Numbered from the stretch's first letter, positions 1 to 8,263 are shown. The stretch: 15,851 nucleotides of DNA from Actinomycetota bacterium (GCA_005779345.1 SXJQ01000002.1:1-15851); one strand, 5' to 3'. The notes: generated by a model from the letters alone, not told the origin. Numbers and translations are program-made.

Positions 1-2883
1 GACTACGTGGTCGATGCGCGCGAGAACGCGCGGCGTGAGCGGCAACTCGACCTGACGGTACCGGCCGCGCGCGGTGAGAAACCGGTACGCGGCCGTCACC
101 TCGGCGTCGGGATCGTCGCAGAACGCGCGGGCCGCGAGCGCATACACCGGCAACTGGAGCTGGGTCCCGCACAGGTCGGGATCGGTCTCGTCGAGCTTGC
201 TCAACGCACCGTCTCGCCCCGACTTGTAGTCGATGACGTACAGGCTGCCGTCGGCCGCCCGGTCGACCCGGTCGGCGGCGCCGGCGAAGCGGACCGTGCG
301 CCCGTCGGCCAGTACGAGCGGTACGGCGGGGCCCGAGTCCGGGAGCCCGAATCGGAGCTCGGCGGCGATCGGGGTGACGCCACGTGTCGCGCGATGCGTG
401 TCGTCGTCCTGGAGGAACCGGTCGAGATCGCGGTGGATCACTCGGCGGTCGCGACGCCAGTGCAGCGGACGTCCGGTGAGGCCGAGCGCCTCGAACTCGG
501 CGCAGACGGTGTCGGCGATCTCGTGCAGACGCGCCCGCTCGGCATCGTTCCACGGATCGCCCGGCGGCTTGGCGACCTCCGGCGGGAGATGCTCGAGCAC
601 GAAGCGTTCGAGGACCTCGTGGAGCAGCACGCCGAGGTCGGTCGGGGCGATGCGCTCGATGCGCTCCGGATCTTCGACGAGCTCGACGCGCAAGATGTAG
701 CGGAGGAAGTACTCGAACGGGCACGACGCGTAGGTCGACAGGCGCGTCGGCGAGACGGCGACGGCAGGATCGACGAGCGGCCGCTGGGTTCGCGTTCGCA
801 GGTCGCCGTCGAACCGAGTGAAGCGGTTGCTCGCCCGCGCCGCGAGCAGCTCGACTGCCCGCGCGAGCGCCGGGTCGTCGGCGACGAAGCGATGCGAGGC
901 GAGCGCCGCGGCCGGCGGCGCGTCGGCGAGCAGGCACTGCAGGCGCAGCTCCTGGTCGGTCGCCGGCGGGTCGGCTCGCTTGAGCCCGGCGGCGAACGAG
1001 GGAACGAACTCGAGCCACGGTTCGCCCGCGTGTTCGGCGAGTTCCTCACCTCCGGGGCGAACGCCGGTGAGCGATTCGATCGTGTCGAGTGCGTACCGCG
1101 ACGGGGGTCGGTCGGTGGTGCGCCGCAGGTCGCCACGCGGGTGGAGCAGTACACGTCGCGCCCCCGTGTGGGCGAGCACGGCGAGCAACGCCCGATGGTC
1201 GTCGTCGGTGCGAGCGCGGCGGTCGGCGAGCTCGCCGGCGGTGGCAGCGCGATCGGAGTCGGGGAGGAGTGAGTCGTCGCGACGAGGCGACGGGAAACCA
1301 CCCTCGTTCATCCCGACGACGAAGACCGCGTCGAGTTCGACGCCGAACGCGAGGTGAACCGACCCGACGAGTACGCCCTCGCCGATGTGGCCCACGCGTT
1401 CGAGGTCGGCCGCGAGCTCGGCGTCGAGCGCGCGGCGGAAGGTGTCGAGGTCGATGTCGGGCTCGATCGCGTCGAGTGACGCGAGGCGGTCGAGGGCGAG
1501 TTCGACCGCGGCGTGCGCGCGCCGTTCGACCTCCGGCCAGGCCAGCCTGGCGAAGTCGCCAGGAAGGTGATCGTGCAGTACCGAGCGGGCGAGGTCGGCG
1601 AGACCCGACCACGAGGTGGTGTGCCGGGCCCGGCTCAGGCGCCCGCCGATCCGGTCGACGAACGCGCCGAGTTCGTCGAGGTGTTCCACGTCGATCGGTC
1701 GCTCGGCCGCTGCCAACGTGCGCCGCAGGCGCGCGAGCCGTTCGTGCCACTGTTCGAGCCCAGCGACGACACCCGCGCGGCGGCTGAGTCGCTCCCAGGC
1801 GCGCGCCGGAACGGCTCGACCACCGAAGCGGACGGGTGCACTACTCGCGAACGCGAGCACATCGGAGCGACGGAGGTCGCGATCGCCGAGCGCGAACGCG
1901 TCGCGAACGGTGCGACCGGCGACCGAGTCGGCCACGCTGCGGACCGCGACACCGTTGTGCGGCACGCCCGCGGCTCGTAGGTGCTCGTGCAACAGCCGCG
2001 CGTAGGGATCGCGGCTGGCGAAGACGACGGCCATGCGCTCGAGCGGGATGCCGTCGGTGGCCGCGCGCAGCACGAGGCGGACCACGGCGCGGGCCTCGTC
2101 GTCGGGGTCGGACACCGACACGATCTCGTGCGCGACGGGGACGGGCACGGTCGGAATCGCGAGGTCGGTGTCGAGATCGTGTCCGAGCTCGAGACCGCGG
2201 GCGTCGAGCCGGTCGTTGCCGGTGAGCCCGACGATCACGCGGGTCGGTGCCGCCGCGCCGAGCGCGTGGATCAATCGTCGGGCCGGAGCCGACCAGCGCA
2301 ACGGCAAGAAGACGACGATCTCGCCGAGACCGGCGACGAGTGGCCCTCGGAGGTTCGCTTCGACCGCGGCGGCGTCGAGCAGGTCGCGCTCGGTCGACCA
2401 ACCCGGTGCGAGCCTGCGGCGAATCGCGCGGTGCAACGCCACGACGTCGTGCGCGCGGCTGCTCGCGCGGGCCAACGCGTCGAGGACGGGATCATCGAGC
2501 GAGTCGAGCTCGCGATGCGCCCGAACCAGCGCGGTCTCGGTCGCCGGGTGGTCGGCGACGGGGGCGAAGCGTCCCGGCGTCTCGACGAGGGCGGCGCGGG
2601 CTGCGGCCGCGAGCGTCGGGTTGGAGACAGGGCGCCGGCCGCTCGCGGCGACGCGCGCGCCGCCGAGCAACTCGGCGACCCGGTAGAGGGTCGCGAAGGT
2701 GATCCCCGCGACACCGCCGCCCTGGCGCGCGAGGTGTCGACGCGCCGCGACCCCGACCGAGTTGACCGGTACGACCACGGTCACGGGCGTGAGCCGGTCG
2801 TCGCGTTTGGCGTCGGCGACGGCGCGTGCGAGGCCGGCGTAGGCGTCGGGCCCGAACGCAACTGCCTCCACGGTGATGGTCAC
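1..2883 (-). CDS. AddB-like PD-(D/E)XK nuclease subunit, 3' end outside window
   Basis: This is probably the nuclease/scaffold subunit of an AddAB-type (RecBCD-like) enzyme that resects double-strand DNA breaks. 961 codons are visible and no stop is reached before the left edge. No Walker A motif is seen: the N-terminus has FGPDAYAG where a P-loop would be expected, which suggests an inactive helicase fold as in AddB or RecC. A GMNEGGFP segment with M525, followed by DSLL, is typical of AddB proteins. The C-terminal nuclease begins at SPTRLSTYASCPFEYF (Cys721, a possible first iron-sulfur ligand). It contains D871-R-V-D874, then VIDYKSG (D885, K887), and a downstream QLQLPVYA helix. The other iron-sulfur cysteines would lie beyond the window. 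Start: GTG at 2883, seven bases after a TACGAT box. An in-frame GTG at 2913 is an alternative. The helicase partner is not in view. The nuclease family is firm; the AddB assignment is likely. Confidence 0.88.
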   Translation of the reverse strand, partial: MTITVEAVAFGPDAYAGLARAVADAKRDDRLTPVTVVVPVNSVGVAARRHLARQGGGVAGITFATLYRVAELLGGARVAASGRRPVSNPTLAAAARAALVETPGRFAPVADHPATETALVRAHRELDSLDDPVLDALARASSRAHDVVALHRAIRRRLAPGWSTERDLLDAAAVEANLRGPLVAGLGEIVVFLPLRWSAPARRLIHALGAAAPTRVIVGLTGNDRLDARGLELGHDLDTDLAIPTVPVPVAHEIVSVSDPDDEARAVVRLVLRAATDGIPLERMAVVFASRDPYARLLHEHLRAAGVPHNGVAVRSVADSVAGRTVRDAFALGDRDLRRSDVLAFASSAPVRFGGRAVPARAWERLSRRAGVVAGLEQWHERLARLRRTLAAAERPIDVEHLDELGAFVDRIGGRLSRARHTTSWSGLADLARSVLHDHLPGDFARLAWPEVERRAHAAVELALDRLASLDAIEPDIDLDTFRRALDAELAADLERVGHIGEGVLVGSVHLAFGVELDAVFVVGMNEGGFPSPRRDDSLLPDSDRAATAGELADRRARTDDDHRALLAVLAHTGARRVLLHPRGDLRRTTDRPPSRYALDTIESLTGVRPGGEELAEHAGEPWLEFVPSFAAGLKRADPPATDQELRLQCLLADAPPAAALASHRFVADDPALARAVELLAARASNRFTRFDGDLRTRTQRPLVDPAVAVSPTRLSTYASCPFEYFLRYILRVELVEDPERIERIAPTDLGVLLHEVLERFVLEHLPPEVAKPPGDPWNDAERARLHEIADTVCAEFEALGLTGRPLHWRRDRRVIHRDLDRFLQDDDTHRATRGVTPIAAELRFGLPDSGPAVPLVLADGRTVRFAGAADRVDRAADGSLYVIDYKSGRDGALSKLDETDPDLCGTQLQLPVYALAARAFCDDPDAEVTAAYRFLTARGRYRQVELPLTPRVLARIDHVV

Positions 2884-2890
2884 GCGGCGG

Positions 2891-2896
2891 ATCGTA
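2891..2896 (-). promoter_or_regulatory. -10 box of a leaderless-type promoter for the AddB-like gene
   Basis: On the minus strand TACGAT is followed by exactly seven bases and then the GTG at 2883. There is no Shine-Dalgarno sequence. This spacing puts the transcription start at or next to the start codon, which supports a leaderless mRNA. The same layout occurs at three other genes in this window. Confidence 0.5.
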
Positions 2897-2957
2897 CGGC
2901 GCGGCTGGGACACGCGTGCCCGGGGCAGCGGCGACCGGCGAGCCGCGTCGTCGACCG

Positions 2958-2963
2958 TAGACT
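2958..2963 (+). promoter_or_regulatory. Candidate -10 box for the PBP operon
   Basis: TAGACT lies 27 bases before the chosen PBP start (GTG 2991) and 10 bases before an ATG at 2974. It is the only TANNNT hexamer I noticed in the short gap between the divergent AddB-like gene and the PBP gene. No convincing -35 box is seen. The predicted transcription start is near 2970. Confidence 0.4.
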
Positions 2964-2990
2964 TGCGCTCGAAATGTGCGAGGACGGGTC

Positions 2991-5159
2991 GTGAAGCAGA
3001 CATTCCGGTTCGTCGCGACGTTCGTCGTCGTGATCGCGCTCGGTTCGGCGGCGGTCGGCGTCACCGTCGCCGCGCTCGTCCCCGCCGGCCGCCAGCTCGC
3101 GTTCGACACGACCGCGTTCGGCTCGATCGCGCCCGACCTCGACCCGCTCGCGACGCGCTCGGCCGTCTACTGGTCCGACGGCAGGCCGATGACCGAGCTC
3201 TTCAACGTCGAGGACCGCGATCCGGTCCCGTTGGCCGACGTGCCGCAGTCGCTGCGCGACGCCGTACTGGCGATCGAGGACCGCGACTTCTTCGACCACG
3301 AGGGCGTCGACTGGCGCGGGACGGGTCGGGCGCTTCTGCGCGATATCGAAGGAGACTCGGCCCGGCAGGGCGGTTCGACGATCACGCAACAGCTCGTGAA
3401 GGTGCTCGTGTTCCCCGACGCCGAGCGCACCATCGATCAGAAGGTGCGCGAGGCGGTGATGGCGTTCCGCCTCGAGGAGGACTACACCAAGCAGGAGATC
3501 CTCGAGCGGTACCTGAACGCGGTGTACTTCGGCAGCGGCGCGTACGGCGTCAAGGCCGCGGCCGAGCGCTACTTCGACAAGCAACTCGATGCGCTCACGG
3601 TCGCCGAGGCCGCGCTCCTCGCGGGCGTGATCCGTTCGCCCGAGGGGCTCAACCCGATCACCGAACCCGAGCGCGCGGCGGATCGTCGCGATCAGGTGTT
3701 GGACGCGATGGTCGAGACCGGCAAGCTCGGCCGTAGCGAGGCGCGTGTCGCGAAGCGGGCACCCATGCCGACGAAGGTGCACAACAACGCGAAGTACGCC
3801 CCCGACTCGTACTTCCTCGCGGCGATGATCGACCACCTCACCGAGCAGGACACCCCCGCGGCGCGCTCGCTCGGCCCCGACACCGAGACGCGGCGCGCGC
3901 GCCTGTATCGCGGTGGGCTCCGGATCACGACGACGCTCGATCCGGCAATGCAGGCGCAGGGAGAACTCGCGGTACGGACGATCCTGCCGCCCGACACGCC
4001 GATCACCGGGGCGCTCGTCGCACTCGACAACGCGAACGGTCAGGTGCGCGCCATGGTCGGTGGGATCGACTACTCGGTGAGCAAGTACAACCTCGCGACG
4101 CAGGGCGCGCGTCAGGCGGGATCGAGCTTCAAGACGTTCGTGCTGGCGACGGCGCTCGAAGCGGGCTATTCGCCCGACGACACGATCCTCGGCTCGTCGA
4201 CGTGCGCGTTCCCCAAGCCCCTCGCCACGACGCCGCCCGACCCGTACGTGATCAACGCGCACGGCGGCGGCGTGATGACGCTCCGGACAGCGATCAGCGA
4301 GTCGATCAACTGCGCGTTCGCCCGGCTCATCATCTCGCTCGGGCCGGGGTCGGCCGGTCCGGCGCGTGTCGTCGAGACGGCGCGCCGCCTCGGGATCACC
4401 GAGTCGGAGCTGGCGCCGGTGACGTCGCTCGCGCTCGGGACCTCGGGCGTGACGCCGATGGAGATGGCGTCGGCGTACTCGACCATTGCCGCCGACGGCA
4501 CGCGCCACGCACCCGAGTACGTCCAGACCATCACCGACGCCGAAGGCAACGTGCTCTACCGCGCGCAACGAGCGGGCAAGGTCGTCATGGCACCCCAGAT
4601 CGCTCGTGAACTCACCGAGATGCTCACCGGTCCGGTCCGCAACGGCACCGCGTCGAGCGCGCTCTCGGGTCTCGGGCGGCCGGCGGCAGGAAAGACCGGC
4701 ACGACCGACCGCAACGTCGACGCCTGGTTCGTGGGCTACACCGCGCAACTCACCGCCTCGGTCTGGATCGGCAACCCCGGGTGCGGCGACAACGCGAACC
4801 CCGCCTGCTCGATGACGCCACACATCGGCGGCGCCGCCTTCGGTGGCAAGTTCCCCGCGCAGATCTGGGGCGCGTTCATGACCGCGGCACTCGCGGGTCA
4901 GCCGCCCGTGGCGTTCGTGTCGCCCGACCGCAGACTCCTGCCGACCGGCCAGTACGTCGACGAGTACGGCCGCACCGTGGTGCCCATCGTGCCGTCGACG
5001 ACCACGACGACCGTCGACGAGGTGACCACCACGACCCGACGGCCCCGGCCGACGACCACGACCACGATCCCCCCGACGACCGTGCCGCCGACGACGATCC
5101 CTCCGACCACCACGACCGTGCCGCCGCCACCGACCACCACTACGGTGGCCGGACCATGA
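2991..5159 (+). CDS. Class A penicillin-binding protein (glycosyltransferase plus transpeptidase)
   Basis: This bifunctional peptidoglycan synthase polymerises glycan strands from lipid II and cross-links them outside the cytoplasmic membrane. The 722-residue protein has a membrane anchor at about 8-30. Its GT51 domain has the EDRDFFDHEG motif (catalytic E96), GGSTITQQ near 127-134 and KQEILERYLNAVYFG. The transpeptidase domain has SSFK (nucleophile S378, K381), SIN (438-440) and KTGTT (568-572). The last 50 or so residues form a Thr/Pro-rich, low-complexity extracellular tail. There are no PASTA domains. Start: GTG 2991 has AGGA 6-7 bases upstream. GTG 2976 in the same frame would add five residues. 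An upstream ATG at 2974 opens a six-codon ORF whose TGA overlaps this GTG. The stop overlaps the next ATG as ATGA, so this is the first gene of a five-gene operon. Confidence 0.96.
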   Translation: MKQTFRFVATFVVVIALGSAAVGVTVAALVPAGRQLAFDTTAFGSIAPDLDPLATRSAVYWSDGRPMTELFNVEDRDPVPLADVPQSLRDAVLAIEDRDFFDHEGVDWRGTGRALLRDIEGDSARQGGSTITQQLVKVLVFPDAERTIDQKVREAVMAFRLEEDYTKQEILERYLNAVYFGSGAYGVKAAAERYFDKQLDALTVAEAALLAGVIRSPEGLNPITEPERAADRRDQVLDAMVETGKLGRSEARVAKRAPMPTKVHNNAKYAPDSYFLAAMIDHLTEQDTPAARSLGPDTETRRARLYRGGLRITTTLDPAMQAQGELAVRTILPPDTPITGALVALDNANGQVRAMVGGIDYSVSKYNLATQGARQAGSSFKTFVLATALEAGYSPDDTILGSSTCAFPKPLATTPPDPYVINAHGGGVMTLRTAISESINCAFARLIISLGPGSAGPARVVETARRLGITESELAPVTSLALGTSGVTPMEMASAYSTIAADGTRHAPEYVQTITDAEGNVLYRAQRAGKVVMAPQIARELTEMLTGPVRNGTASSALSGLGRPAAGKTGTTDRNVDAWFVGYTAQLTASVWIGNPGCGDNANPACSMTPHIGGAAFGGKFPAQIWGAFMTAALAGQPPVAFVSPDRRLLPTGQYVDEYGRTVVPIVPSTTTTTVDEVTTTTRRPRPTTTTTIPPTTVPPTTIPPTTTTVPPPPTTTTVAGP

Positions 5160-5893
5160 GCGAACCGGCCGAATCCCTCGATCACCTCGAAGCGCTCTAC
5201 GCCGTCCAGGCTCGCGACACGGCGATCGACGTGCTCCGGCACCGGCGGGTCGCCCTCCCCGAACGGTCCGAACTCGACGGTGTGCTGCGCACCGGCCAGG
5301 GTGCCCACGAAACGATGGTCGCGCTCCGAGCGCGCCGCGACGATCTCGGCCGTGCCGTGGGCGCGCTCGATCTCGAGGCGCGCGGGATCGCCGACAAGGC
5401 CAAGGGTGTCGAGGCCAAGCTCTACTCGGGCACGGTCACGTCGCCGCGTGAGCTGCAAGACCTCCAAGCGGATCTCGACCAACTCCGACGCCATCAGGGC
5501 GAGCTCGAAGAGCGCGAGCTCGAGCAGATGGAGGCGGCAGAACAACTCGACCGCGAGGTCGCCGCGGCGGAGGCGGTCGTCGGCTCGCTCAAGGCCGACG
5601 TCGCGCGCCTTCAGCAGGCGATCAGTTCGCAGGAGACGTCGATCGACGCCGAACTGGCGGCCGAGGAGGCCGAGCGGGGTCGCCTCGCGGCGGGCGTCGG
5701 GGCGCCGCTGCTCGCGGACTACGAACGGCGCCGTGCCCAGAACAACGGTCACGGTGCGGCCCTGCTCGTCGGCGACACGTGTCAGGGTTGTCGGTTGTCG
5801 ATCCCGTCGACCGAGGTCGACGAGATCCACCACGACACCTCGGGCCGTACGTGGTACTGCGACAACTGCGGCGCGATCCTCGTCCCGCGATGA
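5156..5893 (+). CDS. Coiled-coil C4 zinc-ribbon protein (Rv2229c / HP0958-like family)
   Basis: The protein has 245 residues. A long charged helical region at about 10-180, rich in Glu, Arg, Gln and Ala, should form a coiled-coil hairpin. A C-terminal zinc ribbon has the ligand pairs C209-x2-C212 and C235-x2-C238. This is the architecture of the family that includes M. tuberculosis Rv2229c and Helicobacter HP0958. The Helicobacter member is linked to flagella and RNA; the actinobacterial role is unclear to me, and nucleic-acid binding is an inference. The ATG overlaps the PBP stop (ATGA, 5156-5159), and the stop overlaps the following RNase H start in the same way. The pairing with an RNase H gene matches Rv2228c-Rv2229c and supports the family call. 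No strong Shine-Dalgarno site precedes it, so translational coupling is likely. Confidence 0.9.
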   Translation: MSEPAESLDHLEALYAVQARDTAIDVLRHRRVALPERSELDGVLRTGQGAHETMVALRARRDDLGRAVGALDLEARGIADKAKGVEAKLYSGTVTSPRELQDLQADLDQLRRHQGELEERELEQMEAAEQLDREVAAAEAVVGSLKADVARLQQAISSQETSIDAELAAEEAERGRLAAGVGAPLLADYERRRAQNNGHGAALLVGDTCQGCRLSIPSTEVDEIHHDTSGRTWYCDNCGAILVPR

Positions 5894-6369
5894 GTCACGA
5901 CGACCAGCTCGCCCTCGATCTCGGCGCGGGCGCGCCCGACCTGCGCGACGAGGTCGAGGTCTGGTTCGACGGCGCGTCGCGCGGCAACGGCCAAGTCGGT
6001 GCGCGCGCTTCGATCGGCGGCCTCGTGCGCGACGGCCGATCGCACGAGGTGCTCGCCGAGGTTTCCGAGGCCATCGGTGAACAGACCAACAATGTTGCCG
6101 AGTACCGGGCATTGCTCGCGACGATCGAAGCCGCGCACGCCTTCCCGTCGCGGCGGCTGCGCGTCTTCGGCGACTCTGCGCTCGCGATCAACCAACTGCG
6201 CGGCGTCTGGAAGGTCAAGGCGGCACACCTCGTACCTCTCTTGCGCGAGGTGCACGCCGCGATCGCGCGATACGAACAGGTCGACTTCGTGCACGTGCCG
6301 CGCGCGCAGAACTCGGCAGCCGACGCGCTCGCCAACGCGGCGCTCGATGCGCAGGCACTCCCTTCGTGA
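5890..6369 (+). CDS. RNase HI-family protein (stand-alone)
   Basis: It probably cleaves the RNA strand of RNA-DNA hybrids in the cytoplasm. The 159-residue protein carries all four acidic positions of the RNase H fold: D27 in FDGASRGN, E71 in NNVAEYRALL, D95 in GDSALAIN and D145 in NSAADALAN. It belongs to the short 'reverse-transcriptase-like' RNase H group that forms the N-terminal half of M. tuberculosis Rv2228c. In Rv2228c a histidine-phosphatase domain follows. Here that domain is a separate gene at 6839, one gene further on. Start: ATG 5890 overlaps the previous stop as ATGA. An open frame continues upstream to 5779, but that part lies inside the zinc-ribbon gene and the RNase H fold only begins near residue 22. 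The stop overlaps the next GTG. Confidence 0.93.
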   Translation: MSHDDQLALDLGAGAPDLRDEVEVWFDGASRGNGQVGARASIGGLVRDGRSHEVLAEVSEAIGEQTNNVAEYRALLATIEAAHAFPSRRLRVFGDSALAINQLRGVWKVKAAHLVPLLREVHAAIARYEQVDFVHVPRAQNSAADALANAALDAQALPS

Positions 6370-6842
6370 TCCTCTGGTACGCGGCCGGCGCGGTGTTCGC
6401 GGTGTGGAACGTGTTCCAGAGCGCCGGACTCGACTACCGCGCGGTGGCACTCGGCGGGCTCGTGCCACTCCTCGACGCGATCGTCGGCGAGCAGGCGTGG
6501 GCGCATTCGCTGCTCGCACCGACGGTGGCGATGGCGGTCGTGATGGTCGGCACGTCGGGGCGCGGGCGTCGGCTCGCGCGCCGACGTCTCATCGGTGTCC
6601 CGATCGGCTGGTACTTCGGCATCGGACTGTCGGGGGCCTTCACGCACCAGCACGTGTTCTGGTGGCCGGCCTTCGGCGCACGGTTCGACGACGCCGCGAT
6701 CTGGCCGCCCCTCGCATGGGCGCTGGGCCTCGAACTGCTCGGGCTCGTCGCGGCGCGGTGGTGTTGGACCCGGTTCGGGCTCGCCGACCCCGTGCGACGC
6801 CGCACGTTCGTGCGCACCGGGCGACTGGCGCTCGTCGCGTGA
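6366..6842 (+). CDS. Small integral membrane protein between RNase H and phosphatase genes
   Basis: The 158-residue protein has hydrophobic segments near 2-20, 28-62 (possibly two passes), 74-92 and 113-134, and an Arg-rich loop near 66-74. I do not recognise it with certainty. The pattern PLLD (D37), WAHS (H47), TH-Q-H (H94, H96) and WWP (99-101) loosely recalls the DUF457/YdjM membrane metal-dependent hydrolase family, which has D-x-D and H-S motifs in similar places. That match is weak because the second Asp is missing. Its start (GTG 6366, overlapping the RNase H stop as GTGA) and its stop (overlapping the phosphatase GTG) show that it is translated as part of the operon. Function unknown. 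Confidence 0.8.
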   Translation: MILWYAAGAVFAVWNVFQSAGLDYRAVALGGLVPLLDAIVGEQAWAHSLLAPTVAMAVVMVGTSGRGRRLARRRLIGVPIGWYFGIGLSGAFTHQHVFWWPAFGARFDDAAIWPPLAWALGLELLGLVAARWCWTRFGLADPVRRRTFVRTGRLALVA

Positions 6843-7438
6843 TCATTCTCGTCCGTCACGGCCAGACCGAGATCAACGCGTCGGGGCAGTTCCAAGGGCG
6901 GATCGATCGGCCGCTGAGCGAGCTGGGGACACGCCAGGCGGCGGCACTCGCCACCGCGCTCGCCGACTGCGGCGCGGTTCGCGTGTGGTCGAGCCCGCTG
7001 CGGCGGGCCGTCGAGACCGCGACGCCGATCGCCGCCGCCCTCGGGCTGTCGGTGGAGATCGACGCCCGACTCGTGGAACTCGACTACGGCGCCTGGGAGG
7101 GTCGGCCGCTCGCCGAGGTGTCGGCTGACGAATGGGCACAGTGGCGCGCCGATGCCGACTTCGCCCCGCCGGGCGGCGAGTCGCTGCGTGCAGTGCGGGC
7201 TCGCATCGACGCGTGGCTGCGCGACATGCTGATCGCCGACGGTCCGGTCGTCGCGGTGAGCCACATGTCGCCGATCAAGGCTGCGATCTGTTCGGCGCTC
7301 GACACCGACGATCGCGCGACGTGGCGGATGCACCTCGATCTCGCGGCCGTGAGCCGCCTCGCGCGGCGCGGCGGGTCGCTCGCGCTCGTCGGCTACAACG
7401 CGACCTTTCCCCCGACCGCGACGGCCGCGGCGGGTTGA
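6839..7438 (+). CDS. Histidine phosphatase (phosphoglycerate mutase-like, CobC type)
   Basis: This is a histidine-phosphatase superfamily enzyme that acts through a phospho-histidine. The substrate cannot be told from sequence; relatives include alpha-ribazole phosphatase and the acid phosphatase half of Rv2228c. The 199-residue protein starts directly with the catalytic motif: R6-H7-G8-Q-T-E, with H7 the nucleophile. R55/R56 in SSPLRRAVET, E80 in VELDYGAWEG and H142 in AVSHMSPIK complete the pocket. The start is GTG 6839, overlapping the previous stop as GTGA; the RHG motif six residues in leaves no room for a later start. As the fifth and last gene of the operon, it is the separate counterpart of the C-terminal domain of Rv2228c. 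A hairpin follows three bases after the stop. Confidence 0.94.
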   Translation: MIILVRHGQTEINASGQFQGRIDRPLSELGTRQAAALATALADCGAVRVWSSPLRRAVETATPIAAALGLSVEIDARLVELDYGAWEGRPLAEVSADEWAQWRADADFAPPGGESLRAVRARIDAWLRDMLIADGPVVAVSHMSPIKAAICSALDTDDRATWRMHLDLAAVSRLARRGGSLALVGYNATFPPTATAAAG

Positions 7439-7440
7439 GC

Positions 7441-7459
7441 CCGGTCGGGCGTCGACCGG
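7441..7459 (+). terminator. GC-rich hairpin after the PBP operon
   Basis: CCGGTCG (7441-7447) and CGACCGG (7453-7459) form a perfect 7-bp stem with a 5-nt loop, beginning three bases after the phosphatase stop. No U-tract follows, as is common in high-GC actinobacteria. A second small palindrome overlaps it (GTCGAC-CGGC-GTCGAC, 7451-7466). Termination is inferred from position and structure only. Confidence 0.4.
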
Positions 7460-7540
7460 CGTCGACAAGGGTCGAACTCCCTGGATCGCCGCACGGTGCG
7501 AGTGGCAGGGCTCCGGGGCCCGGCCGTGCAACACTTTCGC

Positions 7541-8263
7541 ATGGCGATCGGCTCTCGGTCTCGCGCGACCTCGGCTTCGGGACGACAAGCGGTCCCGAAG
7601 GTCCCCGGCGCGTGGAGTTCGAGATCGTCCGGGCCTGCCCGTCGCCGGAACCACGCGATCAAGACCGGGATCGGACTCGTCGTCCTGCTCGCGGTCGTCG
7701 GCGTGGGCGGCGCGCTCGCCTTCGACGCGCTCCGTTCGCTCGGCGACTCCGAGGAGGCGACACCGCGGGAGGCCTATCTCGCAGGCGATGGCGAGGAGTT
7801 CACGTCGCGGGCCGGCCGGTTCACGGCCGAGTTCCCCGAAATGCCCGAGGCGCGGACGGGCACGCTCGCGACGTTCGTGGGCGATGTCGAGTTGTCGATC
7901 GTCGGGATCGGGCTCGACGACGACACTTCGGTCGAGGTCGCGTGGTTCGACCTCCCGGAGGCGCCGGCCGCCGACCAGGCCGCCGGAGTGCTCGCCGGGA
8001 TGGCGGTGTTCCTCGCCGACGATCTCGGTGGCACGCCATCCAACGCCGCCGATCCTGCGGGAGCCGGGTCCTCGGGGTCCTCGGGAGCCGAATACGAAGC
8101 GTACGAGTTCGCTGTTGCCCTCGACGTCGACGAACCCGAGGCGTCGGTGGTCTTGATCCGCGAGGTGCTCGTCGACGAGCGGCTCTACGTGCTGCGCGTC
8201 GACTCCGATCGTGCCCGCCCGGAGGTGTTGGAGTACCTCGCCGAGTCGTTCTCGCCCACCTGA
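7541..8263 (+). CDS. Single-pass membrane protein with extracytoplasmic domain, unknown function
   Basis: I do not recognise this 240-residue protein. It has a basic, Ser/Arg-rich cytoplasmic N-terminus (1-41), one hydrophobic segment at about 42-62 and an acidic region of about 175 residues outside the membrane. That region contains RAGRFTAEFPEMPEA and a flexible Gly/Ser stretch, and ends in a VLRVDSDRARPEVLEYLAES motif. A sequence of this kind ('the tested residue enters the protein... squared-off difference in value') is often seen in small PsbP/LpqN-like or DUF-type exported proteins, but I cannot assign a family. Start: ATG 7541 is preferred. GTG 7496 in frame would add 15 residues with no Shine-Dalgarno support. 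The gene is monocistronic, facing the convergent rnpB. Confidence 0.75.
   Translation: MAIGSRSRATSASGRQAVPKVPGAWSSRSSGPARRRNHAIKTGIGLVVLLAVVGVGGALAFDALRSLGDSEEATPREAYLAGDGEEFTSRAGRFTAEFPEMPEARTGTLATFVGDVELSIVGIGLDDDTSVEVAWFDLPEAPAADQAAGVLAGMAVFLADDLGGTPSNAADPAGAGSSGSSGAEYEAYEFAVALDVDEPEASVVLIREVLVDERLYVLRVDSDRARPEVLEYLAESFSPT

Noticed and set aside
7..1272. Long plus-strand open frame (421 codons) opposite the AddB-like gene
   Set aside because: It is antisense to a frame with clear nuclease motifs and has no recognisable domain. Long antisense frames are expected at this GC content.
2880..4823. 647-codon minus-strand open frame opposite the PBP
   Set aside because: The plus strand carries all GT51 and transpeptidase motifs. 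The antisense product is Arg/His-rich with no family features.
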